Source: Ottelia alismoides (taxonomy: Eukaryota; Streptophyta; Magnoliopsida; Alismatales; Hydrocharitaceae). Taken from it: a DNA stretch of 64,000 bases. The DNA is taken from contig JAZKJV010005542.1 in the NCBI GenBank assembly GCA_037367405.1, positions 124,001-188,000 on the forward strand, read 5' to 3'. The translations under genes were made by a program, and so were the position numbers. Positions 21,773 to 33,925 of the stretch are shown here, in pieces. Below the pieces are notes generated by a model. That model made no database searches, had not been told where the DNA came from, and saw only the letters and a list, made by a program, of their open reading frames with translations. How positions within the stretch are numbered: the first letter of the stretch is position 1; the number at the start of each line of letters is the position of its first letter.

Positions 21773-24558
21773 TGTGGGTGAGAACTCGCTATATGCGATA
21801 TAAAGTACTCGTTGTAATCCGAGCACTGAGAGACTACACAAAACTAGATCAAATGTCTCTGAGAAGGGACCTACCTTTAATTTATAAACCTGTGAAGTCC
21901 ACGATAGAACACAAGGACACAAGCATTTTATGATTTATTATTAAGTTTTAAATATTAAAAATAGTGATCGAGAAGCCAATTGTATCGAATGAAATACATG
22001 AAATGAATGCAATTTTAATTTTTTTTACGCAAATAGTTTAGATGAAGACAACAATGCACAAATAATGCACAATGATACACAATACACTCAAAGCTCCTGA
22101 ATATGTCAATAAATAATTTAACCAATAAAAATGATCCAATTGATATGATGAATTAATATAAATTCATCAAAATAATTCGAAGATAACTCCAAGTAAACGA
22201 TTAATACATAACTAATCAGGATTAAATGTATTCAATAATTTATCAATAATCCTATTCAATGCAACAATCAATTCAAATATTAAATTACTTAATTAATGCA
22301 CAATAGGTCAAGTTTTTATTGAACAAAAAGTTGAATTTATCAATTAAGGTTCTCTGATAATAGATGTGTGAATTACATATCAAATTAGTTACTTAGACGC
22401 ACCAACATGTAGAGAATTCAACTAGCTTTCAAACAGTACAAAAATCATTTTATTTAGATTTATAGATAAAAAGTTATTCAAGATGCATTCCAGGGGCATA
22501 ATTGAAATTAAAACATGGAGTTTTTTTATCAAAATTTGGTCCAAAATTGGACTTAAATGCATCATAACAAAGCTGCAGGTTCTAGTATGCAACTACTACA
22601 AAAGGTTGAAGGATAAAAATACCATTAGCAAAATATGCGAGGCTTATCTACAATTTCTCCATAACGCACACGCAATGTACGCACTAAAGAGGGGATGAAT
22701 TGTAATATTGAGAAGCTGGAAGGGCTTCTCTATAAAAAGCCCAGGTCACGTGTGAGGAACACGTGACCTCTTCAAGGGATGGAGAACGACTCGGTGATGA
22801 CGTAGCTTTCTCTGGTGGTTCGACTCTAGATCTGGTGTAACAAAGTCATGGCTTGCTATGGAGGCTCAGTAGAAGACATGGGTCGATATGGAATGTAGAA
22901 TCTTGCCCAAATTGGGAGGTCTAACAGTAATTGTACTTCATCCTAGATGAAGTTCCTCCGCGAGTGGCTAAGTAGAGGCGGGGATCCGGTGAGGTATCCT
23001 CTACTCCTCCGTTCCTCTCCTTGTTGTGTAAAGGTTTAGAAAGCTACATGAATCCCTTGCGAAGATGCTCATATGCAGAGGAAGTGCTGGAGAAATCTCT
23101 AACAAAGGATCAGAGGAGAGTGGTCAGAGATGAAGATCGACAACGAAGGACGACTGTGTTCTCCGATCATTGAAGCTCTTTCCTACCTGCAGTGTTAGTA
23201 GAGCAATAGCCGAAGCATCGTGAAGTGTTTACGTGCAAAAGTGAGTGAAACGAAGGGCTACAGGAAGCGGGGGACGAGACTTAAGTTGGGTTATTCTCTT
23301 CTTGCATAAGAGGATAATAGATCGAGGTGAACTACATTATGGAGAAGAAATATATCTTACAAGATAATACATGTGAATGATGGAGGTATTTCCAGGGATT
23401 TTGTGTACTTTGATACATAGATTGATGATAAACTAACAACAAAATAAATGGAGAACATATGAATGAAAATAGTGTAGCAAACTTACCTGAATGTTTCCAA
23501 TAAGAAGAAGATGAATCTTTGCTGAAAAGAAGCAAATTAGTTCTTAGATCCTCTCTTAACAAGATGGAAAAAACTTAAAGCTCAAGCGAGCCTCGATGGA
23601 GGCTGCAGCATGTTAGGTATAACATGGATCTTGATGGAGTATTTCTCTTCGTCAATGCTCTCTAACACCCTCACTCTCTGTCACAGAAGGAGGTTCAACA
23701 CTCATGGATACTCACTAGAATGACAGATCGAGGTTGCTAAAGGTGGAGGAGGGTTTGTGAAGATGGAGGTTGCAGGAGGTTTGAGGAAAGGGGTAGTTTC
23801 AACCGTCCTTAACTGGCAATAGAGAGAGAGAGAGAGAAGAGGAGTTAAGGAAATGGAAAATAAGAATATTGCGAGGAGTTTGATCTGGTGGTAGTTTCAA
23901 GATCATGGCTTATCAGAGGTGGTTGGTGGAGAGGCAAGCAGTTGTAGGTTGGCAAGGAGTCGCTTGGATGGAGAGGGAGTTCGGAGGTTGAAGAAGGACG
24001 CCGATCATTGGATCTGGAAATCCAATGGCTATAGAAGATGCATGTTGAAGGAAGAAAGGTCGGCCACGTGGTGCACTCAAAGGGCACCATGTGGCCCAAT
24101 GGGAATTTAAGAAAAAGGGACAAAATCAAATAAAATAGGAAAATAAATAATTGGGATGCGAATAAAAAATTGAAAATATGAAAGTTGTTGATCTCGATGA
24201 GATCTACAACTTTCATTTAGAAATCATTGTGAGAAAAATTCATCTATACATAGATAAAAATTAATTACATAATAAAACAAAAAACATTTTTCTTTTATTT
24301 TCTTTTGTTATTTTTTGTATTTTGTATATACTATGTAGAATTAATTATATACAATATTATTCTAATTTTTTTATTTTTAGTGAGAAATAAATACATAAAA
24401 TAATAGCACAATAATAGGGTTATACAATATATTACTTAGGGACAATTATTTATAATACACAGATTTTTAATTAGTGTTAGTAGTCAATGAATCTCGATGA
24501 ATATCTTAAGTTAGAGAAATATTATTATACATAATGTAGATAAATATGAAATTTATCA
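21773..24558 (-). repeat. S1: solo LTR of A type inserted in B1
   Basis: Removing it rejoins the B1 integrase. ATGTA occurs at both edges (21768-21772 and 24559-24563), with TG at the left end and CA at the right. On the minus strand it starts TGATAAATTTCATATTTATC, the palindromic start of A-type LTRs. It also follows A3's order of landmarks: GTTGTAGATCTC, then GCCACATGG, then the CCATTGGAT hairpin. It carries a perfect 11-bp G-box hairpin (22743-22753 with 22759-22769) and a 16-bp stem with one mismatch (24180-24195 with 24199-24214). An alternative left edge is 21779 (TGAGAACTCG), because TGTGGG there resembles the expected B1 bases. No primer site, tract or coding region inside. Confidence 0.7.
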
Positions 24559-24738
24559 ATGTATCATCTATATCATAGTAAAAATTAGTGATATGTGATA
24601 TCTATTCATGATTATTCGTGATATGGGATTTCTTCTCGTCATCTTAGAAACCTTTGAAATGTTCAATGGTTTCACAATTTTGTTTGAGAACCAAAGTTAG
24701 ACGGAAGGTGAAATGAATTTGATATAACAAGGTAGCAA
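24559..24738 (+). pseudogene. B1 integrase fragment resuming after S1
   Basis: This is collinear with the reverse complement of B3 33600-33755. Shared stretches include TGATATCTATT, GATTTCTTC, GAAATGTTCAA and GGAAGGTGAAATGAATTTG. In the copia order this follows the zinc-binding region and enters the integrase core. It ends where the A0 LTR begins (TGACGAGTGC at 24739). Confidence 0.7.
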
Positions 24739-25602
24739 TGACGAGTGCTAAATTCCCTACATTATTTTATTAAAATTAACAATTAAAATATTGTCGAAGT
24801 TGTAGTCCAGAAATTCAACGACTCGTCAACGTTGATCACCTCGGGAAATGATATAGAAAATCAAGTCTTAATACGATAAAAATTGTTTATTTTACCTGGG
24901 TAAGTCCCAAGGTCAAACTAAGGAAGTAATATGAGGGTCTAAAATTAATAATTAAATAATCTAGAAATTAGGCTTTCAAAGGAAGAAGAAAAATATTTTT
25001 TTAGATGTTTTTATCTTTTTAGCTTTTTATGGGTTTTAATTTAAAGATATATAATTAATTATGAAAAGTAAATATGATGGATTTTCAAAATAATTTTAGT
25101 GCAACAATAATAATGCCATTCTGTTTGAGGAAAAATGATAAATAAATGTAATATTTTTGTTGATTTTTAAATGATATGCAAAATGATGCAAAATGGTGAA
25201 TGCAGAGCAACAAGTCAGACCAAGTCAAGCAAAGCTAACCAAATAAATTCAAGCACCCTCCCATCTGGTTTAATTAATGGTTCAATTAATCAAAAATGAA
25301 TATCCAAAATAAATGTCCCTTAATTAAGGCAAAATTAATGAGAAATAAATTTTTGAGCAAAGAATCAATGAATTAAAAGACAAGTGCTCAAAATAGGTCC
25401 TCAATTAATTAATACCAAATACTATCTCAAAAGCATAATCTACGTGTTCAATATGATAGAGGATCAAATAATCTTTGAAATGACACCAAGAATGTAAGAA
25501 TCTAATAACAAATTCTCAAGTTATGAGAAACTGAAGTTCTAAGACTGATATGTAAATAAAATAAATAACATATTCGTAAATATACCATTGCGGAGGACTT
25601 CT
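24739..25602 (-). repeat. A0 LTR, 3' part
   Basis: On the minus strand this contains TTTGACCTTGGGACTTACCC followed by AAAATAAAC, matching the end of the A2 LTR (GTTGACCTTGGGGCTTGCCC, ATAATAAAC near 52285). It ends in CACTCGTCA at 24739, inside B1 sequence, so this is an LTR edge rather than a primer site. The rest of the LTR continues at 47770 after B2 and its inserts. Confidence 0.6.
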
Positions 25603-27382
25603 TGGAAGGATTATGGAAAAAACCCTCAAGCACATCACAGAAACATAGGGATTGCATCGTATGCGATCGTGTGCAACTAGTCGAACTAGTTGCTTGGTGG
25701 AACAGAATTTAAAATAATAAATGATGAAACCACATGATCCATGAATCATTCACGAATCATTTCATATAAACCACATATTAGGTAAAGGAATACCTCTTGT
25801 AGTGTGTTTGTAATTGAGTCTCTAAGCAAAGAGACCTCTTGTCTCAAGTCCGAACCGAGGGTAGAGACAATTGTGAGCATATAGATGAATCACATACTTC
25901 TCGCAATCTGAATCGTTGATCCGAGCAATGGATCTCCTGATCATGTCTCACGAGATCAAGCGTCTCCTTCACAAACATGACACATGGAAGGCGACAGAGA
26001 TCCAAGAGCTGTCGAGGGAATGGCATAACAGCGATGCGACGACAAAAGCAACCTTCTCTCTAAGGTTAGAGTGGACGAACACTCAAGGGGGGAGAGAGAG
26101 AGAGAGAGAGAGTTGGCATGTGATATGAGAATGAGAAAGAGAGAACAAGAAATGGTTCCTCTTCTTATATAGTATTTTGGGAGTCCATCGATCTAAATCC
26201 ATGGACTACACAAATCCAGTGGTTTAGATCGGTTTATGTTTGTTTCTCTGGCCATGATTTTATTGAAAAAACACAACAATAATTAATTTAATTTAATTTA
26301 ATACATATCGAATCATCAATACAATTTAATTTCTACTAAATCAATTTCGCATGGAGATAATTTAAAAGAGATAAATCCTTTTCTTAATGGGACTTGGTGG
26401 CCTTCCCACTCCTCCCACTAAGGTGGCTATTTATCTCCAATTAATTTTGCAACAACTATCTATTGCAAATTTATTCAACAAATAATTCATAATTATTTTG
26501 TAAATATTGCAATCATGCCATTAGAAAACTGTGAATCATATTCACAACCTAAAATAAAATGTAAATTACATTTTCAATTTATTGTCCAATGCGAATTCAA
26601 TTCACATCAACACTTAATTAACAAATGTAAATTACAATGTCTCTCGTTAATATATTATAAATAACATTTATAATATATATAGGAATAATATGGATAGTAC
26701 TATACACATTATCCATATCCTTGATAATTAAATCACATTTAATTATCTAAGATCTCAATTCACATGCATTCAAATAATATTTATCTTATTCATATTATTT
26801 ATGATAATTAAATCACATTTAATTATCCATTTCTCAATGCTTGGATATATTAATAATGGATTGATTCTTAAAATCTTTCATGAATAATGTGCTTTCTCAT
26901 GATAACAAACTTTCTCAGTGCTTATATATATTAAGAATGGAATCACTAAGAGCCTCATTCAGCCATTGGGAATTAGTATCGATCATATACTTTACAAAAG
27001 CATATATCAAACCTACAAATTCTCCTCATGCTCCCCAAACAAGACAACCATGCATTTGACCAGTCCCAATACCTCATGTGTGAGCTCATGTCTTCCGATT
27101 CACAAGTAAATATGTATGATCCCTTTGAGTGATCGTATTACTCATATGCCCTTATATGCACATCGGCTCACCGGTGTATAGACTTTAATTAGACAGTCAA
27201 CCTATCAGTCTGCCAAATGCACATACTTAGACATATAATAATACATTGTCTCCTGTTAGAGGATGCATGCCTATATCGTTACAGTATACAACATGGGTCT
27301 TGGTTATCTCGATGTCATTAAGTCAAAACTTTTACCTAACTTATCTGACACCTCCGAATCTCTATTCGTATGTAGAGGACCT
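25603..27382 (-). repeat. B2: copia solo LTR, left part
   Basis: It starts TGGAAGGATTATGG and follows the B3 LTR order: CGTATGCGATCG, ACTAGTCGAACTAGTTGC, CCACATGATCCATGAA, then the hairpin array (26560-26830) and ATGTAGAGGACCT. No copia primer site precedes it at 25602, so it looks like a solo LTR. The flank CTTCT (25598-25602) only partly resembles CTCTT after the right part. A (GA)n run lies at 26092-26112. Confidence 0.75.
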
Positions 27383-29184
27383 TGATGAATCCATGATTCA
27401 TCATCTGAATATATTAATCTTAGCAAAATCCCTTAGTAAAATCTCAATAAATTTCCATGAAATAAGTGAATTAATAAAATTACTCATGTAAATAAAATAC
27501 CTTAATTATTGTATATTATATTTTAAAAAATAAATTAATAATAAAAGGTTATAAAATAAAAGAGTTTTTCACCTATAAATGGCCCAGAACTTCATGTATT
27601 TTTAATAATTTCATTTCGATCTTTTTCAGCTAATTCTTTCTCTAATTTATTTATGAAAATGTATAGAAAAATACATAAATACAAAATAAATTTCACCTTA
27701 AATAAATACTCCAAGATCCCAAAGAGAAAAAGCTGTAAAGTCCAACTTTCCAGTCAAATTCCTATTCTTTTTGAACTCCTAATTCACCAAACTCACTTCT
27801 AAAGTTTAATTTAGAAAATTATCTATACAATGAAAGTGGTTTCATTAAAATCGGAGTTCATTTGCAAAATATGGGTTTTGGGACCTAGGCGTTCATTGTA
27901 TATATTGTAACTACTCTTTCCTTCTTCATTTTTTGTTTACTTTTTTTAATTACTAAAATATCAGAAAAATATTTTGTGTTTTATTTTATTTTATTTTATT
28001 ATTTTATTTTTGTGTTGTAAATTTTTTTATTAATAACAATAAAAAATTAAATTTAGAAAAGTAAAAAAAACTTGTACGTATTGTTTGTTTTTGTGGACAT
28101 ACTTTTGTAAATTCTCTACTCTATTTTCTCATTATTTTTTATTTTATTTTAGTAGCCTACTTTATATCATTTCATTTCTTTTATTTTTTATTCTTTATTC
28201 TCTACAATAACTTCCATTCAACTCGATTTTCTTTTTTAACCTCCCATTCAACTCTTTAATCTCCACCTTCATTCTCCAACTTCCCATTATTCTTCTTTTT
28301 ATTCATCTCCTCTTATTCATTTTCCCTTTATCCTCTATTATTAGAGAAAAAGAAGAGAGCTTGGAGTGTTTTATCCATGACAACGGCTGATCCTCCTCCT
28401 CAATTGACAGCCTCCTTCATGCGAGATCCGCGGTGACCACCGTCCCTACGTCACGAGTTTCCCATCAAGCTCACACAACTTCTCTGTTTTTTTCACCAAT
28501 CGGATCGATGCCACGATAGGAGCCCAGCGTAGATGCTCCGCAAATCCGGCAAACCACAGGTAAATTCTCTATCTCAACTCTATCATTTTTTATCTAATGT
28601 CTGTTTTTTGGGGTGTCTTGTTCATCTTCGAATTCCACCACTTCCTCCATTTCACCATCAGCTCCTTTGTTGCAATATCTATTTACGCAAATTAAAAAAT
28701 AAAAAAAATAAAATCACAATCACAATAAAAAAAATAAAAAAAGACACAACAAGTGGCCACCCCCTACCGCCGGCCACCGCTGCCCCTCCTCCATGCACCA
28801 CTGCCCCACAGAGTCACTGCCCCCACCCACTGCGTGCTTCCATCCTCTTGCACCACCTCCACCAGTCATGCTTGCCATCATCCCCTCTAGTCGCGACTTC
28901 CACACGTGACATGCAACGCTACTACGCATCGACCAGCCTGCCACCTCCAGTCGGTAGCCCCTCTCGGTCTTCTTCCATGTTGTCTCGACACCTCCACGTC
29001 GGCCCCCTTGACCTCCCCTTCCACTGTGTGTGGTCTCCAAACACCATCCATCATCCGCCCAACGTCACCAGCCCACACCGCACCTTCGCGTGGCCATTAC
29101 ACCCATTGTCCTACCTCAAGCCCCTTCCTCAAACCGCCTCATCATTGCCTACATGTGAAACAACCTCTTCCTCCAAGTTGCCTC
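27383..29184 (+). repeat. A1 5' LTR, left part
   Basis: It starts with the palindrome TGATGAATC-CAT-GATTCATCA. AT-rich up to ~28400, then GC/CT-rich (28400-29184). The 228-codon open frame at 28533-29219 runs out of this LTR into B3, so it is not a gene. ACCTATAAATGGCCC at 27571 is TATA-like but only ~190 bases into the LTR. Confidence 0.85.
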
Positions 29185-31747
29185 TGAAGGATATGGTGAG
29201 ATCCTTAAGCGCATCATGAAAGCGTGAGGATCGCATCGTATGCGATCGGGAGCGACTAGTCGCACTAGTCGTTCGATGCAGCGGAAATCAAAATTTTTTT
29301 CATGTGACGAAACCACATGATCCAAGAACGCTTCTTGGATTGTTTCATCTAAACCACAAACAAGTAATAGGATTACCTCTTGATGCGTGGTTGTGATCGA
29401 GTCTCTAAACGAAGAGACCTCCTGTCTCAAGTCCGATCTGACCGAGGAGACGCTTGTGAGCGCGTGGATGAGACGCATGCTTCTCGCAATCCATGTTGAT
29501 AATCCAAGCCACGGATCTCCTGATCTCGACAAATGAGATACGACATCTTCTTAATGAGCAAGGCACCCCGAAGTAGACGGAGATCCACGAGTAACCGATC
29601 AGGCAGCATAACGACGATGCTGTGGTGATGGAGAATCTTTTTAGTGAATCCATGGTGGATGACCACATGAGAGAGAGAGTAGGTGTATAGAGAGAAAGAG
29701 AGAAAAAGACTTATGTTCTTATTGTGTTGTTGTAACCAAGAAGAGCAAGGGGTGCCTCTCCTTTTATAATATTTTGGGATCCATGGATCTCAATCCATGG
29801 GACCACAAATCCAATGGCTTACATTGATTTATGTTTATTTTAATGGCCAAGATTTTGTTGGTAAAACCCCAACAACGATTATTTTAATTTAGATTAAATA
29901 TATATTAATAAATCAATATTATTTATTCTCAAATAAAATCAATCAAGCATGGAGATCTATGGAATGAAGATTTATGGAATGAAGATCTCATGAGATTACA
30001 TTATTCCATGGAAATCTACAAGATTTACAAAAACACTTGTTGTAAATTCTTCTACAAAAATAATTCATAATTATTTTGTGAATATTGCAATCTTGTCACA
30101 GGAAAGTTGTGAATCACATTCACAATCCAAAATAAAATGTGAATTACATTTTTAATTAAATATCCAATGTGAATCCAATTCACGTCAACATTTAACAAAT
30201 GTAAATCACAAATAGCTCTCTCTTATATATTATAAATCACATTTATAATATATATGATTAATATGGATAGTGATATCCACATTATTCATATCCATGATAA
30301 TTACATCACCTTTAATCATCTTGGATCTCTATTCTCATGTGCCCAAATAATAAGGATCACATTTACATTATTTGATAATTAAATCATATTTAATTATCCA
30401 AGATAACTCTCTTTATAATATGAATCAAACTCATATTATTCATGATAATTAAATCACATTTAATTATTAATTTTCTCAACATTTGGATATATAATATAAA
30501 CAATGAAATTATCCTGAACCCTTTTAAGGATAATGCGCTTTCTCCGCGGATACTTGGAGATAAGGACAGGGCGATTGTATTGTTCCACGTATAGTGACTT
30601 GGATATTGAGATCATATCTCAAATCCAGATTCGGGCCTCACATAGATGCTTGATTAAATCAAGACCGCAAATCTAATCTTCTCATTGCATCTGAATCACA
30701 TTCAGATCAATGTCCAACATTTGGACTAAGATCAGATTACTTCTCTACTGAGAGGAGTCACTAAAATCCAGACCCGTTTCATCACTCCCTAGGAATGGAA
30801 GCGTCATGGTTATACAATCATTTATGATCACAACACCCTCAGGTATTCCCAATACCAGTACATCCTGCATACTGGAAGACTTAGAATAAACCCGAAGTAT
30901 TAGATCAACTTCACACTGTCTACTTCAAGGTTTTATCAGTAAGTTTCCCATTCGATCATTAGGAGTTGGTATCGATCATATACTTTCCAAAAGCATATAT
31001 CATACCTAGGTCTTGATCATATACTTTCCAAAAGTATATATCAAACCAACAAATTCAGTCAAGCTTCCAAAGCGAGACGACCGTGCACAGAATTTGATTC
31101 TTTCCAATATCTCATGAGTGAGCTCATGTCTTCCGATTCAGTAACTGAACATGTATGATTCCTTTGAGAGATCGTATTACTCATATGCCCTTACATGCAC
31201 ACCAGCGCATCGGTGTATAGACCTTTATTAGGTCATCAACCTATTGGTCTGCCAAATGTACATACTCAGACATATAGTAACACATCTGTCTCCGGTCAGA
31301 GGATGTGTGCCTATATCTTGACAACATATGATATAGGACTTTGGTTATCTCGATCTCGTTAAGTCAACTCTTTGACCCAACTAATCTGACACCTCCGAAT
31401 CTCTATTCATATGCAGAGGACTTGCATCAAGAGGTCGGTCAGATATCAGCCTAACCGAGAAAGGATTGTCATCTCCTACTCAGGATGGAGATCATCTCTT
31501 AACAATCATTTGACGGTTCTTGATGAGTCCATAATCTAACCCTTTAGATATTCATCCAAGCACCACCCTCTATGATTCAATAGTTGAATCAACAGTTGTA
31601 TAATTATTAAGATGGCCATGGTACATAACCCTAATTGTACTAAGGGACCTATTATGCAAATTATTTATTCTTCATTTAAGACCAAGGAATGATATTTGCA
31701 ATAATATTTATTACATAATGGCTCGTCGTGGGCTTGCATGTCCGACA
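29185..31747 (-). repeat. 3' LTR of B3
   Basis: Direct repeat of 36986-39559. TATA-like TATTATAAAAGGAG on the minus strand near 29758-29772 precedes GGCACCCC. The hairpin array is at 30100-30720. Confidence 0.92.
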
Positions 31748-31765
31748 ATCTCCCACTAGCCCAAA
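31748..31765 (-). other. Polypurine tract of B3
   Basis: The minus strand reads GGGCTAGTGGGAGAT directly before TGTCGG of the 3' LTR, the familiar copia tract. Confidence 0.85.
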
Positions 31766-33925
31766 GATCCATTAATGGGCTAATCATTGAAACCCGCACT
31801 CACGTGACAGTCATAGGCTATTTAAAAAATTGCTGGGTAAGCTGATCTGTCACTCTGTTCCCAAGAGACTACGCTAAGTCCTTTTACGACACTTGCATAT
31901 CTCCTAGTAACAGTGCTCACATCCAATGCGAATGTTGCATTTTATGCAAGCAATACTCAATCTTGTTAAAGCTATTATAGTGTCCTTGACACTATAGCTT
32001 AATAATTATTATAACCAATATTTTCATAATCCTTATCAGAATACCCTTATTACTAGAGATCTCTATCTCCAAAGGTATCTATAGTTAAGACCCTTATAGA
32101 TCACTATCTATAAGGTCTTAACCTTTTGAAAATAAGACCTTGAGATCATTATCTCTATGTTTCATCATCTTTGAAGTTATTGTTATTACTGCAATCAAGT
32201 GTTTTATCTCCATAGTTGGATTAGTAACAGTTTACTACTCCCACTGCATGACAAATATCTGGCTTTTGTATACATCTAGCATACACTCGGCTTCTCGTAA
32301 CTGATGCACAAGGGCAAGTAGTTCTAGCATTCACTTCCTCAACTCCTTGAGGTGCGATCCCTTCAGATAGGTCATTACCATATCTTAATGGAAGGAAGCC
32401 TTTCTTGGAATTTCCAAGAATGTAATATGTCCAAGGTGTACTACAAATGTGATAGTCCCAATATCCTCTTCTCTTTGCTTCTGAACAACTTCAGAACTAA
32501 GATCCGAGAGGTATCCTTGAGATCATATCTTAAGTTATGGAACAACCAGATTATAAAACACTTATTATCATCCTTATATCATTCTAAATGATTAGGATAT
32601 TATCTACATTTAGCATGATGAACACAAATGGCACTCTCACTAAGCTTCATATGGTTCATCTAAATTCTATCTGAAATCATAACATTTATAATTTCATCAA
32701 ATCTTATGTTCCAGCTACAAGAAGCTTATTTGAGTCCATAGATGGATCTTTCTAGCTTTCACACATTGCTTTCCTTAGCGAAGCCCTAGGGCTACTTCAT
32801 GTGAATATCCTCAGAGAGATATTCATGGAGGAATGCAATATTGACTTTCATCTCATAGATATCAAAGTCAAGTTGTGTAGGTCAGGTTCCCTTTCTCTTG
32901 AAGATCCATTTACACCTTAATGGGTCTTATCCATATAGGTGGATCCTCGAGGGTCCATATACAACACTTGTATATGAAGTCTACTTTAGACTTTCATTGC
33001 TAAAGTCCATCTTTCCATGTTATGATCCTTAGGAGTTTCATCACATGAAATCCGATCATTGTTAGACTTAACTGACACATGGAATACATCCTCAAACTCA
33101 TTTGAAGAGGTATTAGTGTTTCATCTTTAATTGTCCTTTTAGTTTCCGATTTCAGGAACCTCATTATCATCTCAAGATTAAATGAGTTCCTTTACTTCAT
33201 TTTCATCTTGAATCTCAAGAGTGTCATCCTTTAAGAATCATATTCTTAGAGATGAGATCTTTTAAGAATCTCAAGGTCATAAAGTAGGTATCCAATACCG
33301 TCCTTTATTTTCCTAATGAAGTAGCACTCTCTAGTGCTAGATTCCAGCTTATATGCATGGAACCTTATTAAGGATATATAATGTAGTCTCTACTACATAT
33401 ATACCAGGAAACCAAGAGGAAATTATGCTAAAATTCGTCATTGATCAAATCATGTCACACATGATCCAATTGTATCTCCCTACAACTCTATTGAGTTTGG
33501 GTTTATCAGGAGGAGTGAGATAGGAACGATATTCCTTTCTCCATAAGGTATACCATGAATTCATCCAAGGTATTGATTACCTAGATTAAACCAAATTCAT
33601 TTCCATCTTCCTTCAGACTTTAGTTCCAAACCAAAATTATAAAATCTTTGAACATTTCAATGGTTTCTAATGAAGAAGGGAAGAAATCTTATATCACAAA
33701 TAAACATTAATAGATATCACATATCCATAATGTTTATTCTGATATAGATGATCCACATACATCAATATGTGTTAGATCTTGAATACCTCGACATCTTATA
33801 CCTTTCCCAAAGAAGGGTGTATTGGATATTTTACTTTGAATACAATATTCATAAGTATGTAAGTTTAGAAATTTTAGACACTCTAAAGTTCCGTCTCTTA
33901 CCAGTCTATTGATCAAATCAACAGA
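31766..33925 (-). pseudogene. Decayed copia pol of B3: integrase, RT and RNase H
   Basis: At 33734-33916 a 60-codon frame gives NRLVRDGTLECLK, then CIQSK, then LTHIDVCGSS, the GAG-pre-integrase zone. RT follows toward lower coordinates: MKVNIAFLHEYLSEDIHM (near 32860), CESSKD-SMDSNK matching the SIYGLKQAS region (near 32720), and NVDNILII (near 32605). In that last motif the catalytic YVDD has become NVDN. RNase H-side motifs NSKKGFLPLRYGNDLSEG (near 32390) and QKPDICHAVGVV (near 32250) follow. These occur in several frames with many stops. The SKKGFLP signature is one I associate with Angela/Tork-like lineages; that assignment is from memory. Confidence 0.8.

Noticed and set aside
24735..24757. 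Primer-site-like sequence on the minus strand (TTTAGCACTCGTCATTGCTACC)
   Set aside because: B1 integrase sequence runs up to ~24738, so TGACGAGTGC at 24739 is the edge of the A0 LTR; the resemblance to a tRNA-Asp site is accidental.
21773..25602. Left and right AT-rich blocks (21779-22690 and 24790-25600) as two LTRs of one element
   Set aside because: They share only composition and a few short words; the B1 sequence between 24559 and 24738 shows that two separate insertions are present.
28533..29219. 228-codon open frame as a gene
   Set aside because: It runs from the A1 LTR across the insertion point at 29185 into the B3 LTR, so it cannot predate the B3 insertion as a unit.
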